DNA of 64,000 bases from Hypericibacter terrae (GCF_008728855.1 NZ_CP042906.1:5175001-5239000), one strand, 5' to 3'; shown: positions 20,087 to 29,774, counted from the stretch's first letter. Notes: generated by a model from the sequence alone, not told the origin. Numbers and translations are program-made.

Positions 20087-20797
20087 CTAGTTCACGCCGT
20101 CGATGCGGCGCTGGCGCAGCACCTCGAGGGCGGCGTTGCAGGCGCGCCGGACATGATCCTTGCAGGCTTCCTCGGCGGCGTCGGGCGCGCGCTTGCCGAT
20201 CGCTTCGACGATGCGGCGCATCTCGCCCAGGCTGCCGGGCGAACGCCCCGGGCGGGACATGGAGGTCGCGCGCAGATAGACGATCCGGGCGTTGAGCGAA
20301 CGGATCGTGTCGCGGATCAGATTGTTGCCGCAGCCCTCGAGGAACACTTCGTAGAAATGGGTCGTCTCCGCGACGATGCCGCGCACGTCGCCGACCTCGA
20401 ACGCCTTCTCCAGGCGTTCGTTGGCGTTGCGGAGCCGCTCGATCTCGCGATCGGTCGCGCGGGTGGCGAAGAGACGGCCGGCCAGCCCCTCCAGCGCCTC
20501 GCGCACCTCATAGATCTGCTGCGCCTCTTCGAGGGTGACCGTCGCGACGGTCGGCCCCTTGTTGGGGACGTTATGGACCAGGCCTTCGGATTCGAGATGG
20601 CGCAACGCCTCGCGCACGCTGGTGCGGCTCACGCCGGTCAGCTCGCAGAGCTCGCGCTCGATCAGGCGGTCGCCGGGCTTGAAGCGGAATTCGAGGATGG
20701 CATTGCGCAGGACGTCGAGAACCTGCTGGCGAAGGGTGATATTGGTGCGTTTGACGCGCAGCGAAGAAAGCTCCGGTTCTTCAGCCTTGCCGACCAT
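20087..20797 (-). CDS. GntR-family regulator, FCD (FadR-like) subgroup
   Basis: The protein has 236 residues. An N-terminal winged helix (about 18-85) carries GDRLIERELCELTGVSRTSVREALRHLESEG. The C-terminal all-helical FCD domain has a metal- or acid-binding pattern of His residues (THFYEVFLEG, DHVRRACN). Its own promoter contains the palindrome TAATACCGTATTA about 14-26 bases before the start, which suggests autoregulation. Similar motifs precede the importer and DUF1185 genes. FCD regulators usually bind organic acids; here probably a pathway intermediate. Confidence 0.9.
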   Translation of the reverse strand: MVGKAEEPELSSLRVKRTNITLRQQVLDVLRNAILEFRFKPGDRLIERELCELTGVSRTSVREALRHLESEGLVHNVPNKGPTVATVTLEEAQQIYEVREALEGLAGRLFATRATDREIERLRNANERLEKAFEVGDVRGIVAETTHFYEVFLEGCGNNLIRDTIRSLNARIVYLRATSMSRPGRSPGSLGEMRRIVEAIGKRAPDAAEEACKDHVRRACNAALEVLRQRRIDGVN

Positions 20798-20810
20798 ATC
20801 CCGTTCTCCG

Positions 20811-20823
20811 TAATACCGTATTA
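20811..20823. promoter_or_regulatory. Palindromic operator candidate upstream of the GntR gene
   Basis: TAATACCGTATTA is a perfect palindrome (TAATAC and GTATTA around one base) just upstream of the GntR start at 20797. It probably allows autoregulation; two related sites lie at 26755 and 29817. Confidence 0.6.
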
Positions 20824-20928
20824 TCTCCTATAGCACCTCGTCGATAGGCGGGCAAGGCGAGCGGCGGCGCCTGTCGCGCGACAAGACAGGGTACTCGCCG
20901 GGGACGGCGCCGACCAGAGTGACGGCAG

Positions 20929-22002
20929 TCAGATCGCGACGGCGCGCGGACGGGTTGCGGGAGCCTCGGCGAAGGCCGGCATCACTTCCTTGATGAAGAG
21001 GGCGAGCGAGCGCTTCTGGTCGGACATCGGCTGACCGAAGGCCGAGGAATAGCAGAAATAGTCGGTGCCGAGCGCCTCGTAGCGCTTCAGCTTCCGGATC
21101 ACCTCGTCGGGCGTGCCGAACATCAGGTTCTCCTTCATCGCCTGCGGATCGAACTCGTTGCGCTGGGCGAAGGCGGCGAGATCGACCGTCTCGACGAAGC
21201 CGTTCGTGACCCCGCCCAGATTCTTGAAGAGATTCTCGAACTGCCCGCTCTGGCGCATCGCGGAATTGACCGGCGCTTCCCAATCGCCGGGCCGCTCATA
21301 GACCGAGGTATGGCGCATGGTCATGAAGGCCGGCCGCTTGACGCCGGGATTGTTCTTCAGCGCCGTCTCGAAACGCTCCTTGTAGAGTTCGACCTCCGCG
21401 AAGGGACGCGAGAGCGCCCAGGTCATGATGCTGCACTCGTTCTTCACCGCCCAGTCGAAGGTGCCGGGATCGCGCGCCGCGACCCAGATGCGCGGATGCG
21501 GCTTCTGGATCGGCTTCGGCACCGAGGTCGCCGTGGGGAAGGACCAATACTGGCCCTGATGGGCGTAGTCGCCCTCCCAGAGCCGCTTCAGCGCCGGCAG
21601 CATCTCCTGCATATAGGCGACGCCGACACGCTGATCCAAGCCGCCCGCCAGGCGGTCGAACTCGCGCTGATAGGCGCCGCGGCCGATGCCGAACTCGAGC
21701 CGGCCGCCGCTCAGCAGATCGAACAGCGCGGCCTCGCCGGCGAGCTTGAGCGGGTGCCAATAGGGCGCCACCACCACGGCCGTGCCGAGGCGGATGCGCG
21801 AGGTGTGAGCCGCCCACCAGGCCAACAGCTGGAACGGTCCCGGCGATACCGTCATCTCGATGCCGTGATGCTCCGCGGCCCAGGCGATCTCGAAGCCGCC
21901 GGCATCGGCCATCTGCACCATCTCCAGCACCTCGCGCGCCACGTCGCGCATGCTGACCTGGGGATCGAGGCGCTCCATATTGATGACGAGGGTGAATTTC
22001 AC
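20929..22002 (-). CDS. Luciferase-like flavin-dependent monooxygenase
   Basis: A bacterial luciferase-family oxygenase of 357 residues with a TIM-barrel core. Visible elements are AAEHHGI near residue 43, the family pattern of RIRLGTAVVVAPYWHP, LEFGIGRGAYQREFDRL and PRIWVAARDPGTFDWA. The start is GTG at 22002 behind GGAGGA eight bases upstream. Members use FMNH2 or F420 from a separate reductase, and none is seen nearby. It sits between GntR and PucR genes in the quaternary-amine block and may act on the substrate carbon chain; the substrate is unknown. Confidence 0.9.
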   Translation of the reverse strand: MKFTLVINMERLDPQVSMRDVAREVLEMVQMADAGGFEIAWAAEHHGIEMTVSPGPFQLLAWWAAHTSRIRLGTAVVVAPYWHPLKLAGEAALFDLLSGGRLEFGIGRGAYQREFDRLAGGLDQRVGVAYMQEMLPALKRLWEGDYAHQGQYWSFPTATSVPKPIQKPHPRIWVAARDPGTFDWAVKNECSIMTWALSRPFAEVELYKERFETALKNNPGVKRPAFMTMRHTSVYERPGDWEAPVNSAMRQSGQFENLFKNLGGVTNGFVETVDLAAFAQRNEFDPQAMKENLMFGTPDEVIRKLKRYEALGTDYFCYSSAFGQPMSDQKRSLALFIKEVMPAFAEAPATRPRAVAI

Positions 22003-22125
22003 GGGCGGCGTCCTCCGTTGTTCGAGCGGGGGAAAGGGTAGAAAGCGGTGGGCGGCGGTTCTTCCGCCGTTCCGGGGTAACCTGCCGCGACCATATCCTA
22101 GGATTCGAGGAGCCAGGGACCTGGC

Positions 22126-23940
22126 CTAGCCGAGCGCCGTCCTGACCCGCAGCGCGATCTCCAGGGCGAGCCGGGTCTCGCGGTCCTCGAGATCCACGCC
22201 GAACAGGTCGCCCAGCCGCTGCAACCGGTAGCGCAGTGTGGTGACATGAAGCCCCAGCGCGTCGGCGCAGGGCTGATAGCGGCAGCCATGGGTCAGGAAC
22301 GCGTCGAGGGTCGCCAGGAAATGCGAGCGATGCTTGCGGTCGTAAGCGGCGATGGGGGCCAGCGTCTCGTCGGCGAAGCTGCGCAAGGCCGACTGGTCGG
22401 CGGTCGCGAGCAGGCGGGCGAAAGCTCCGAAATCGGCCTCGGTTACCAGCCCCCGCCGATCGAGGCGACGCGCCAGATCGAGCACGCGGGCGCCCTCCTG
22501 CCGGGCCGACTGGTAATCCTTCAACTCGCGACAGACCCGGCTCAGCGTCGCGACCGGCTTCGCGCCCAGGGTCCATTCCATCTCGCTCAGCAGGCGCTCG
22601 ATCAGGCGCGAGGTCGATTTGTCGCCGGCCGGACGCTCCGGCAGGAAGACCACGAAGGCATCGCCGTCGAAACAGACTGCGGCCCCCGGATGTTGCGGGC
22701 TGGCGAGCCGCAGCAGCGCGCGCAGCGTCATCGCCCGGGCATCCCCATCCGGCGGTCCCCCTTCCCGGGTGCCGGGCGCGAGGACGAGAAGCCGCGCCGG
22801 CCCCTCGAGCGCCAGCCCGAGATGGCCGGCACGCGCCCGTGTCTCGGCCTCGTCGCGCCAATTGCCGCTGAACAGCCGGCCGAAGAATTCGCTGTTGGTC
22901 TCGGCCTGGGTGGCGAAGCGCACATGGGCTCGCATCAGCTGCACCGCCAGCGCGAAGCGCGCCTCGTTAGCGACCAGCGCCTCGAACGGCTCGATCTTCC
23001 CCGCCGCCGGAAACAGGAACAGGCCGCCGAGCACGAGACCGTCGACGATGAGCGGCTCGACCATGCCCTCGACGGTCATGTCGACGCCCAGGGTCGCGAA
23101 TGAAATCGGATGGGTCTCCTGGAAATGCGTCGGCTTGACCGCGCGCAGCAGCCGGGCCAGTTCGCGGATGGCACCCTGCTTCATGCGGGCCGCCCAGTCC
23201 GTGTCGCTCACGCTTGCCGGTGCGGGCGAGCGATGGGCGATGACCTGGTTGGAGGTCAGGTCGACGATCAGCATCGGATGGGGCAGGAAATCCACGATCA
23301 GCTCGGCCAGCTTCGCGAGCGAGCGCCCCGCCAGCACGGATTCCATCGAGGCGGCGTGGACGTCGAGGGCGCGGCGCAGGTCCGCCGCCTGTCGCCGTTC
23401 CGCCGCCAGGCGATGGGCCTTCTCGACCGCGAGCGAGGCGAGCTCGGCCGCGGTCTGCAGGAAGACCAGTTCGTCCTTGTCCACGCGTCGGCTGTCGCCG
23501 GCATGGACCGACATCACCATGCCCCGGCCCCGCTCATCGAGGGCCTGCAGCGGGATCAGCACGACCGTGCGATAGCCGCGCTCGCGTGCCTCGCGGCGAT
23601 AGTCGGGATAATCCGCCGACTTCTGCGCATCGGGAATGATCAGCGGCGTGCCGGCCTCGAGCACCCGCGTCGTCGGGCTGGTGACGAGCCGCCAGCGCTG
23701 GCGCGTGCGTTTCGTCTCCTTGAAATGGGGATCGTGCCGGGCGACCTGGATCGAGTAGCCGCTCTCCCGGTCGAGCGCCATGATCGCCGACGACGACCAG
23801 ACCGAATTCTGGCAGACCGCGAACACGATCCGGCCGAGGACGTCGCGCAGCTCGGTGCCCGAATTCACCAGGCTCGCGATCTGTCCGAGGCTCTGCAGCC
23901 GCTTCGTCAGCGGAGAGGATATGTCGCGGGTCTTCTTCAC
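22126..23940 (-). CDS. PucR-family transcriptional regulator with GAF domain
   Basis: The protein has 604 residues. A GAF-like sensor covers about residues 20-175 (LGQIASLVNSGTELRDVL, then DAQKSADYPDYRR). The C-terminal third contains the PucR helix-turn-helix (CADALGLHVTTLRYRLQRLGDLFGVDLEDRETRL), in order with the CdaR/GGDEF-like middle (ATLSRVCRELKDY). PucR-type proteins are usually activators responding to a substrate. It diverges from the thioesterase gene at 24086 across 145 bases, which is its likely target. Confidence 0.87.
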   Translation of the reverse strand: MKKTRDISSPLTKRLQSLGQIASLVNSGTELRDVLGRIVFAVCQNSVWSSSAIMALDRESGYSIQVARHDPHFKETKRTRQRWRLVTSPTTRVLEAGTPLIIPDAQKSADYPDYRREARERGYRTVVLIPLQALDERGRGMVMSVHAGDSRRVDKDELVFLQTAAELASLAVEKAHRLAAERRQAADLRRALDVHAASMESVLAGRSLAKLAELIVDFLPHPMLIVDLTSNQVIAHRSPAPASVSDTDWAARMKQGAIRELARLLRAVKPTHFQETHPISFATLGVDMTVEGMVEPLIVDGLVLGGLFLFPAAGKIEPFEALVANEARFALAVQLMRAHVRFATQAETNSEFFGRLFSGNWRDEAETRARAGHLGLALEGPARLLVLAPGTREGGPPDGDARAMTLRALLRLASPQHPGAAVCFDGDAFVVFLPERPAGDKSTSRLIERLLSEMEWTLGAKPVATLSRVCRELKDYQSARQEGARVLDLARRLDRRGLVTEADFGAFARLLATADQSALRSFADETLAPIAAYDRKHRSHFLATLDAFLTHGCRYQPCADALGLHVTTLRYRLQRLGDLFGVDLEDRETRLALEIALRVRTALG

Positions 23941-24085
23941 CGCCGCTCCTGCGGGTGCGTCGTCTCCGGCTCTCCGCAGAATCGTAGCACTCCAGGGGCG
24001 ACGCCGCGTCCGGATTCGAAACCGGCTTGCCGATATCGCAGGATCAAATCATGCTCCGCGGCGCGAAAAGGGGAGAGCCAGGCCG

Positions 24086-24562
24086 ATGACGAAGAAACGC
24101 CGCATCTATTTCGAGGGCGAGGTCAGGCCCGAATGGATCGACGAGTTCGGCCATATGGGCTATCTCGACTATCAGCGGGTCGCCGATATCGCGACCATGG
24201 CCTTCTGGGACGAGGTGAATGGCGGCCGCGCGCAGAGCGAGCGCGACGGCGGCGAGTTCGCCATCATCGACGTCCATGCGCGCTATCTGCGCGAGGTCCG
24301 GCTGGGCGATCCGCTGTCGGTGGCGACGCGTCTCGTCGGCTGCGACCCGAAGCGCTTCACCCTGCTGCATGAGATCGGCAGCAAGGGCGAGCTCTGCGCC
24401 ACGGTCGGGCTGTTCTGCCTCAGCTTCCATCTCGGCGACCGGCGGGTGCGACCCTTCGATTCGGCGGTCGCGGCGCGCATGGCCGCAGCCCTCGATCCGG
24501 AGGCGGCGTCCGACCCGGCGATCCCCGCCTGTCTCGTCGCCTCCCTTTCGGCGCGCCGTTAG
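24086..24562 (+). CDS. Hotdog-fold acyl-CoA thioesterase
   Basis: The enzyme has 158 residues and starts at the ATG at 24086 with GGGGAGAG upstream; the longer frame to 23780 lacks family support. The hotdog core shows EWIDEFGHMGYLDYQRVAD (the 4HBT active-site loop) and FAIIDVHARYLREVRLGD. Betainyl-CoA thioesterases of carnitine pathways belong to this fold, so hydrolysis of a quaternary-amine acyl-CoA is plausible. It stops head to head with the acyl-CoA ligase gene: the two stops overlap by three bases, so the coding ends overlap by four. Confidence 0.8.
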   Translation: MTKKRRIYFEGEVRPEWIDEFGHMGYLDYQRVADIATMAFWDEVNGGRAQSERDGGEFAIIDVHARYLREVRLGDPLSVATRLVGCDPKRFTLLHEIGSKGELCATVGLFCLSFHLGDRRVRPFDSAVAARMAAALDPEAASDPAIPACLVASLSARR

Positions 24563-26709
24563 CCGGCGGTGCCATCGCTGCTCCGAACGAGCGCGTCGAC
24601 CGCGACGACGCCCTGCCCGCGCGCGAGGACCATGATGGGATTGAGCTCGATCTCCAGGATTCCGCGATCGCTGGTCAGCGCCAACCCGGCAAGCTTGAGC
24701 ACCGCATCGCAGAGCCCGTCGATGTCGGCGGCAGGCGCGCCGCGATAGCCCTCGAGGATCCTCGACACGCGCAGCCTCGCGATCGCTTCCAGGAGGTCGG
24801 GCTTGGTCAGCGGCAGCAGCAGCGTCGCCACGTCGCGCGAAACCTCGACCCCGACGCCGCCGGCTCCCAGCACGAGGATGTAGCCGAAGCCCTCGTCGCG
24901 GCGGATGCCGACCATCATCTCGGCGACCGGCTTGGGCGCCATGCGCTCGACCAGGAAGCTGTCGGGAACCGGCCCCTTCAGAAATTTCTGCACCGAGCTC
25001 CTGATGGCGTCGACCGCCTCGCGGACGGCAACCGCGCTGGCGAGACCGAGACGCACGGCGCCGGCCTCGGTCTTGTGCGGCAGGGAGGCGCTGATCAGCT
25101 TCACCGCCACCGGAAAGCCGATCGCAGTGCCCGCGTCGGGCGCCTCGGCGGCGCGGCAGAGCCGTCCGGTCGGAACCGGGATGCCGGCCTCGCGGACCAG
25201 CGTCTTGCTCTCCCATTCGTCGAGCGTCCGGGGCTGTCCGACGGACGGCCGGGGTTGAGCGAGGCGATAGAGGTCGCCGCCATCGGCCGCCCGCAGCAAT
25301 TTGAGGCGGGCGCCATAGGTCGCGGCGGCCGCGATCGCGAACAGCCCGTCCTGGATTCCCTGCAAAGGGGCGGCCTTCTTCGACAGCGCCAGATCGCGGA
25401 TATCCTGGGTCAGGCATTCGGGGATGGTGCTGCAGACGGCCGCGGGCAGCTTCGCCTTGCTGGCGGCGGCAAAGAATCCGCGCGTGTCCGCGGTGTTGGA
25501 AATGCGATCGATGTCGGAGCCCAGCGGCGGGAAATCCTGGATGAGGACCGTGGCGTCGTAGCCGTCCTCGAGGAACGTCGAATGCGCCGCCTCGACGCGA
25601 TCCTCATGGCCCCAGATCGCCGTGTTGTAGTCGAGCGGATTGCTCACCGTGGCGAAGGATCCGAGCTGCGCGGCGAGGCGTTGCCGGGTGTGCTCACTGG
25701 GCTGCGGCAGCAGCAGGCCGTAATGCTCCGCCCAATCCGCCACCATCTCGGCATCGCCGCCGGAGCAGGTGAAGGCGCCCAGCCGCCGGCCGGCGGGGAT
25801 GCCGCCATGGGTAAACATCTTCAGGGTCTCGAGCAGCTGCGCCGGTGTCGCGACGCGCGTGATGCCGAGACGATGGAACAGCGCGTTATAAGCATCGTCC
25901 GATCCCGCCAACGATCCGGTATGGCTGATCGTGAGCCTGGCGCCGATCTCCGAGGCGCCGGTCTTGAAGGCGACGATCGGGATCCCCTTCGCCGCCGCCT
26001 GCAGCGCCACCCGCGCGAAGCGCGGAATGTCGCGCAGCATCTCGATATGCAGCCCCACCGCCGAGACCGCCGGATCGTCGAGCAGGAACTCGATGTAATC
26101 CTCGATGCCGAGGACGCTCTGATTGCCGGAGCTGACGATGTGCGAGAAGGCGGCCGAGCGTTCGCTGAAGGTGAGATTGATCGCGAACATGCCGCTCTGC
26201 GTGATGACGGCGGGCCCGCGCTCGACCCGATGGCCCGGCTGCCCATAGGGCCAGAGCGCCACGCCCTTCACATAATTGAGGAGGCCATAGCAATTGGGCC
26301 CGATGACGGCCATCGATCCCGCCGCCTCGATGAGGGCCTGTTCGAGCGCACCGCCTTCGGCCCCGATCTCCTTGAAGCCCGCCGCATAGCAGACCACGCC
26401 GCCGGCCCCGCGGCGCGCCAGCGTGGCGAGCGTCCGGACGGTGAGCGGCGCCGGCACCGCGAGGAATACGGCATCGGGCGCTTCCGGCAGATCCTCGACA
26501 CTGGCCAGGCAAGGGAGTCCGGCGAGATCCGGCCGCTTGGGATTCACCGCCCACATCGGGCCGGAGAAGCCAATCTTCTGACATTGCCGCGCCGCCTCGG
26601 CCGCCTCGCCCCCGCCGATGAAGGCGACATGGCGCGGCGCGAAGAGGCGGCCCAGATTGCGGCGGCGTTCGGCGCTCAGGCCTGTGCCGGGGGAGGGAAC
26701 CGGGGTCAC
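24559..26709 (-). CDS. ADP-forming acyl-CoA synthetase (acetate-CoA ligase family)
   Basis: The enzyme has 716 residues. An N-terminal CoA-binding Rossmann domain (about 20-150, APRHVAFIGGGEAAEAA) is followed by succinyl-CoA-synthetase-like middle domains (VIGPNCYGLLNY, SHTGSLAGSDDAYNA with the phospho-His, then SGGDAEMVADWAEH) and an ATP-grasp part (PVAVKLISASLPHKTEAGAV, GYILVLGAGGVGVEV). It forms an acyl-CoA with ADP and phosphate. The start is GTG at 26709. No caiC-type AMP-forming ligase is present, so this enzyme is the likely activator for the CaiD-like hydratase. Its promoter shares the divergent region with the importer. Confidence 0.88.
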   Translation of the reverse strand: MTPVPSPGTGLSAERRRNLGRLFAPRHVAFIGGGEAAEAARQCQKIGFSGPMWAVNPKRPDLAGLPCLASVEDLPEAPDAVFLAVPAPLTVRTLATLARRGAGGVVCYAAGFKEIGAEGGALEQALIEAAGSMAVIGPNCYGLLNYVKGVALWPYGQPGHRVERGPAVITQSGMFAINLTFSERSAAFSHIVSSGNQSVLGIEDYIEFLLDDPAVSAVGLHIEMLRDIPRFARVALQAAAKGIPIVAFKTGASEIGARLTISHTGSLAGSDDAYNALFHRLGITRVATPAQLLETLKMFTHGGIPAGRRLGAFTCSGGDAEMVADWAEHYGLLLPQPSEHTRQRLAAQLGSFATVSNPLDYNTAIWGHEDRVEAAHSTFLEDGYDATVLIQDFPPLGSDIDRISNTADTRGFFAAASKAKLPAAVCSTIPECLTQDIRDLALSKKAAPLQGIQDGLFAIAAAATYGARLKLLRAADGGDLYRLAQPRPSVGQPRTLDEWESKTLVREAGIPVPTGRLCRAAEAPDAGTAIGFPVAVKLISASLPHKTEAGAVRLGLASAVAVREAVDAIRSSVQKFLKGPVPDSFLVERMAPKPVAEMMVGIRRDEGFGYILVLGAGGVGVEVSRDVATLLLPLTKPDLLEAIARLRVSRILEGYRGAPAADIDGLCDAVLKLAGLALTSDRGILEIELNPIMVLARGQGVVAVDALVRSSDGTAG

Positions 26710-26754
26710 GGAAGCGCCTCGCGCATTCGGTCGGCGTCAACTGATTGAATGGTA

Positions 26755-26769
26755 TAATACAGCATATTA
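26755..26769. promoter_or_regulatory. Operator candidate in the ligase/importer divergent region
   Basis: TAATACAGCATATTA fits the TAATAC...TATTA arms of the GntR autoregulatory site, with a longer centre. It sits between the divergent ligase (start 26709) and importer (start 26974), where a shared regulator could act on both. Confidence 0.5.
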
Positions 26770-26973
26770 CCGTGCAATTCAGCCTGCCCCCATATCAGCG
26801 ATTCTGCCCTAATGCCGGTAAAAGCCAGCATGACCACGGCCGATCTCAACCAGATTGTATTATGGCATAGGGTATGCAGAATTAGATAATTGCTTCAACC
26901 CAAGAAGCAGGAAGCGCGGGCGGCCCAAAGCCCCACGCCGAAAACCATTCAGGGGAAACGTCAGGAGATTCAG

Positions 26974-28014
26974 ATGTCGAGGATAAGACGGACCGGAGCA
27001 TTGCTGTTCGGCGCGGCCGCGCTGCTGATCGTGTCGGCGGGCGGGCTCACCACGGCACGAGCAGAGGATAGCGTCACCTTCACGGGCTGGGGCGGCGAAG
27101 GCCAGGACGCGATGAAGAAGGCCTGGGCCGACCCCTACCAGGCCGCCACCGGCGTGAAGGTCCTGCAGGACAGCCCCACCGACTACGGCAAGTTCAAAGC
27201 CATGGTCGAGAGCGGAAATGTCTCCTGGGATGTGGTCGACGTCGAGGGTGCCTTCGCCTACAAGGCCGCGGCCGAAGGCCTGCTCGAGCCGCTCGATTTC
27301 AGCGTCATCGACAAGAAGAATATCGACCCGAACTTCGTGTTCGACCATGGCGTCGGCAGCCTGACCTGGTCCTGGGTCCTCGCCTACAACAAAAGCTCGC
27401 TGGGCGATAAGACTCCCGAGGGCTGGGCGGCGTTCTTCGACACCAAGACTTATCCGGGCGGCCGCGCGGTCACGAAATGGCTGGCGCCGGGCATGCTGGA
27501 AGCGGCCCTGCTGGCCGACGGCGTCGCGCCCGACAAGCTCTACCCGCTCGATATCGACCGCGCCTTCAAGAAATTCGATTCCATCAAGAAGGACATCGTC
27601 TGGTGGGATACGGCGGCGCAGTCGCAGCAGCAGGTCGCTTCGGGCGAGGCGTCGATGGGCATGCTCTGGAACGGGCGTGCGCATCTGCTCGAGAAATCGG
27701 GCGCGCCGGTTGCGGTGAGCTGGAAGGAGAATCTGGTCACCGCCGACTATGTCGTGATCCCGAAGGGCTCCAAGCACAAGGCCGAGGCGATGAAACTCAT
27801 CGCCCAGATCGTGAGCGCGCAAGGCCAGGCGACGCATTCCTCGCTGACGGCCTACGGCCCGGTGAACACGCAGTCCATGCCGCTCATCCCGGCGGATGTG
27901 CTCCCGGCCTTGCCCTCGAACCACACGGACTCGCAGATCGTCATCGATCTCAACTACTGGAAAGAGAATCTCGATGCGATCAACAAGCGTTGGTACGATT
28001 GGCAGGCCAAGTAA
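26974..28014 (+). CDS. ABC transporter substrate-binding protein, polyamine/opine type
   Basis: Periplasmic receptor of 346 residues. A signal peptide covers residues 1-30 (MSRIRRTGALLFGAAALLIV, cleavage after ARA). The mature part shows the PotD-like FTGWGGEGQDAMKKAW opening, DYGKFKAMVESGNVSWDVV and LNYWKENLDAINKRWYDW at the end. The ATG at 26974 has AGGAG six bases upstream. Trp and acidic residues lining such pockets fit a cationic ligand such as a quaternary amine; that is inferred. It begins the importer operon, and a strong hairpin follows it. Confidence 0.9.
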   Translation: MSRIRRTGALLFGAAALLIVSAGGLTTARAEDSVTFTGWGGEGQDAMKKAWADPYQAATGVKVLQDSPTDYGKFKAMVESGNVSWDVVDVEGAFAYKAAAEGLLEPLDFSVIDKKNIDPNFVFDHGVGSLTWSWVLAYNKSSLGDKTPEGWAAFFDTKTYPGGRAVTKWLAPGMLEAALLADGVAPDKLYPLDIDRAFKKFDSIKKDIVWWDTAAQSQQQVASGEASMGMLWNGRAHLLEKSGAPVAVSWKENLVTADYVVIPKGSKHKAEAMKLIAQIVSAQGQATHSSLTAYGPVNTQSMPLIPADVLPALPSNHTDSQIVIDLNYWKENLDAINKRWYDWQAK

Positions 28015-28027
28015 CTGACAGCCGCCA

Positions 28028-28059
28028 GGCGGCAGCCGGTCACGGGACCGGCTGCCGCC
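28028..28059 (+). repeat. Intra-operon hairpin after the receptor gene
   Basis: GGCGGCAGCCGGTC (28028-28041) pairs perfectly with GACCGGCTGCCGCC (28046-28059) around the four-base loop ACGG. No T-run follows, so it probably stabilises the receptor transcript or reduces permease expression. Confidence 0.7.
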
Positions 28060-28091
28060 ATCGGACCCGAACCTGAAAGCCGCAAGCGGAT

Positions 28092-28964
28092 ATGCAACAG
28101 GGAGCCTCGGCCGCACTGCCGACGCCGCGCGCGGGCGCCAGCCGCCGTCGCTCGCACCCCGGCGGGCGGCATGCGCTGCCCGCCTTCTTCTTCCTGTTTT
28201 TCCTCTTCGTCGTCCCCCTCTCCGTCCTGCTGCTGCGCAGCGTCACCGATCCGGTGCCCGGGCTCGACAATTACGTCACGCTGCTGACGGACGAGACCTA
28301 TGCCCGCGTCCTCTTCAATACCTTCCTGGTGGCGGGCATCGTCACCCTGGTCTCGCTCCTGCTGGGCTATCCCGTCGCCTGGCTGCTGGTGATCCTGCCC
28401 AGCCGCGTCTCGCGCTGGCTCTTCGCCATCCTGCTGCTCTCGATGTGGACCAATCTCGTCGCCCGCACCTATGCCTGGCTCGTGCTGCTGCAGCGCACCG
28501 GCGTGATCAACCGGGCGCTGATGGCGATCGGGGTGACCGACCATCCGATCCCGCTGGTCAATAATCTGGTCGGCGTCACCATTGGCATGACCTATATCAT
28601 GCTGCCCTTCGTGGTGTTCCCACTGCAGACGCGCCTGGCGACGCTCGATCCCGCCATCATGCAGGTGGCGGCGATCTCGGGCGCCCGACCCTCGCAGGTC
28701 TTCTTCCGTGTGCTCCTGCCCCTGTCGCTTCCGGGCATCTATGCCGGCGGCCTGATGGTCTTCGTCATGGCGCTGGGCTACTACGTCACACCGGCCATGC
28801 TCGGCGGCACCTCCAACATGATGCTGGCCGAGCTGATCGGCGTGCAGGTGCAGACGCTCCTGAACTGGGGCCTCGGCAGCGCCGCCGCCTTCATCTTGCT
28901 GTCGGTGACCCTGCTGCTCTATGCGCTCTATGTGCGCTCGGTCGGCTTCGGCCAGTTGAAATAG
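28092..28964 (+). CDS. ABC transporter permease (PotB-like)
   Basis: Inner-membrane permease of 290 residues with about six helices (around 28-50, 75-100, 110-135, 165-185, 215-240, 255-275). The EAA-like loop GARPSQVFFRVLLPLSLPGIYAGG lies near residue 197 and contacts the ATPase. An Ala/Arg-rich tail of about 25 residues precedes the first helix. It follows the receptor gene by 77 bases and the second permease by nine. Confidence 0.9.
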   Translation: MQQGASAALPTPRAGASRRRSHPGGRHALPAFFFLFFLFVVPLSVLLLRSVTDPVPGLDNYVTLLTDETYARVLFNTFLVAGIVTLVSLLLGYPVAWLLVILPSRVSRWLFAILLLSMWTNLVARTYAWLVLLQRTGVINRALMAIGVTDHPIPLVNNLVGVTIGMTYIMLPFVVFPLQTRLATLDPAIMQVAAISGARPSQVFFRVLLPLSLPGIYAGGLMVFVMALGYYVTPAMLGGTSNMMLAELIGVQVQTLLNWGLGSAAAFILLSVTLLLYALYVRSVGFGQLK

Positions 28965-28973
28965 GGCGCCGCC

Positions 28974-29774
28974 ATGCTGCTTTCCCTCAACCGCATGGGC
29001 CCCGGGAGATTCGGCCTCTACGCGATCGGTCTCCTGGTCATGACCTTCCTGCTGCTGCCGATCCTCTTCATCGCGGCGCTCTCCTTCGGCGCCTCGCGCT
29101 GGCTCGCCTTCCCGCCGCCCGGCTGGACCCTGCAATGGTATCAGGAGCTCTTCGCCGACCCGCGCTGGATCGACGCCATCCTGCTCAGCATCCGGGTCGG
29201 GCTTGCCGTCATGGTGGCGTCGATCGCGCTGGGGCTGCCCGCCTCCTTCGCGCTGGTCCGTGGCCGCTTCTGGGGCCGCGAGCTGCTGCGCGCCTTCTTC
29301 ATCGGGCCGATGATCGTGCCGCTGATCATCCTCGCGATCGCGCTCTACGGACTGTTCCTCCGCATCGGCCTCAGCGGGACCTTCGTCGGTTTCGTCGCCG
29401 GCCATCTGGTGATCGCGCTGCCCTTCTCGATCATCTGCATCAGCAACGCGCTCGAGAGCTTCGACGAATCGATCGAGAAGGCGGCCGTGATCTGCGGCGC
29501 CTCGCCGGCCCAGGCGATCTGGCGCATCACGCTGCCCTCGATCCGCATGGGGATCTTCGCGGGCGGGCTGTTCTCCTTCCTCGCCTCCTGGGACGAGGTG
29601 GTGGTCGGCATCTTCATGGCGAGCCCGGAGATGCAGACCCTGCCGGTGCGGATGTGGAACACGCTCCGCAACGACCTCTCGCCGGTCATCGCCGCCGTCT
29701 CGACGCTCCTGATCGGCCTCACCCTGGTGATCCTTGCGGCCGTGATGATCCTGCAGAAGAAGCGCGGGCGATGA
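28974..29774 (+). CDS. ABC transporter permease (PotC-like)
   Basis: Second permease of 266 residues, with six predicted helices and the EAA loop CGASPAQAIWRITLPSIRMGIFAGG near residue 175. It pairs with the PotB-like permease. The ATPase is encoded four genes downstream, so the operon is split by catabolic genes. Confidence 0.9.
   Translation: MLLSLNRMGPGRFGLYAIGLLVMTFLLLPILFIAALSFGASRWLAFPPPGWTLQWYQELFADPRWIDAILLSIRVGLAVMVASIALGLPASFALVRGRFWGRELLRAFFIGPMIVPLIILAIALYGLFLRIGLSGTFVGFVAGHLVIALPFSIICISNALESFDESIEKAAVICGASPAQAIWRITLPSIRMGIFAGGLFSFLASWDEVVVGIFMASPEMQTLPVRMWNTLRNDLSPVIAAVSTLLIGLTLVILAAVMILQKKRGR

Noticed and set aside
19172-20833. Plus-strand frame of about 550 codons opposite caiD and the GntR gene
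   Set aside because: Antisense shadow; both minus-strand genes have complete families and good starts.
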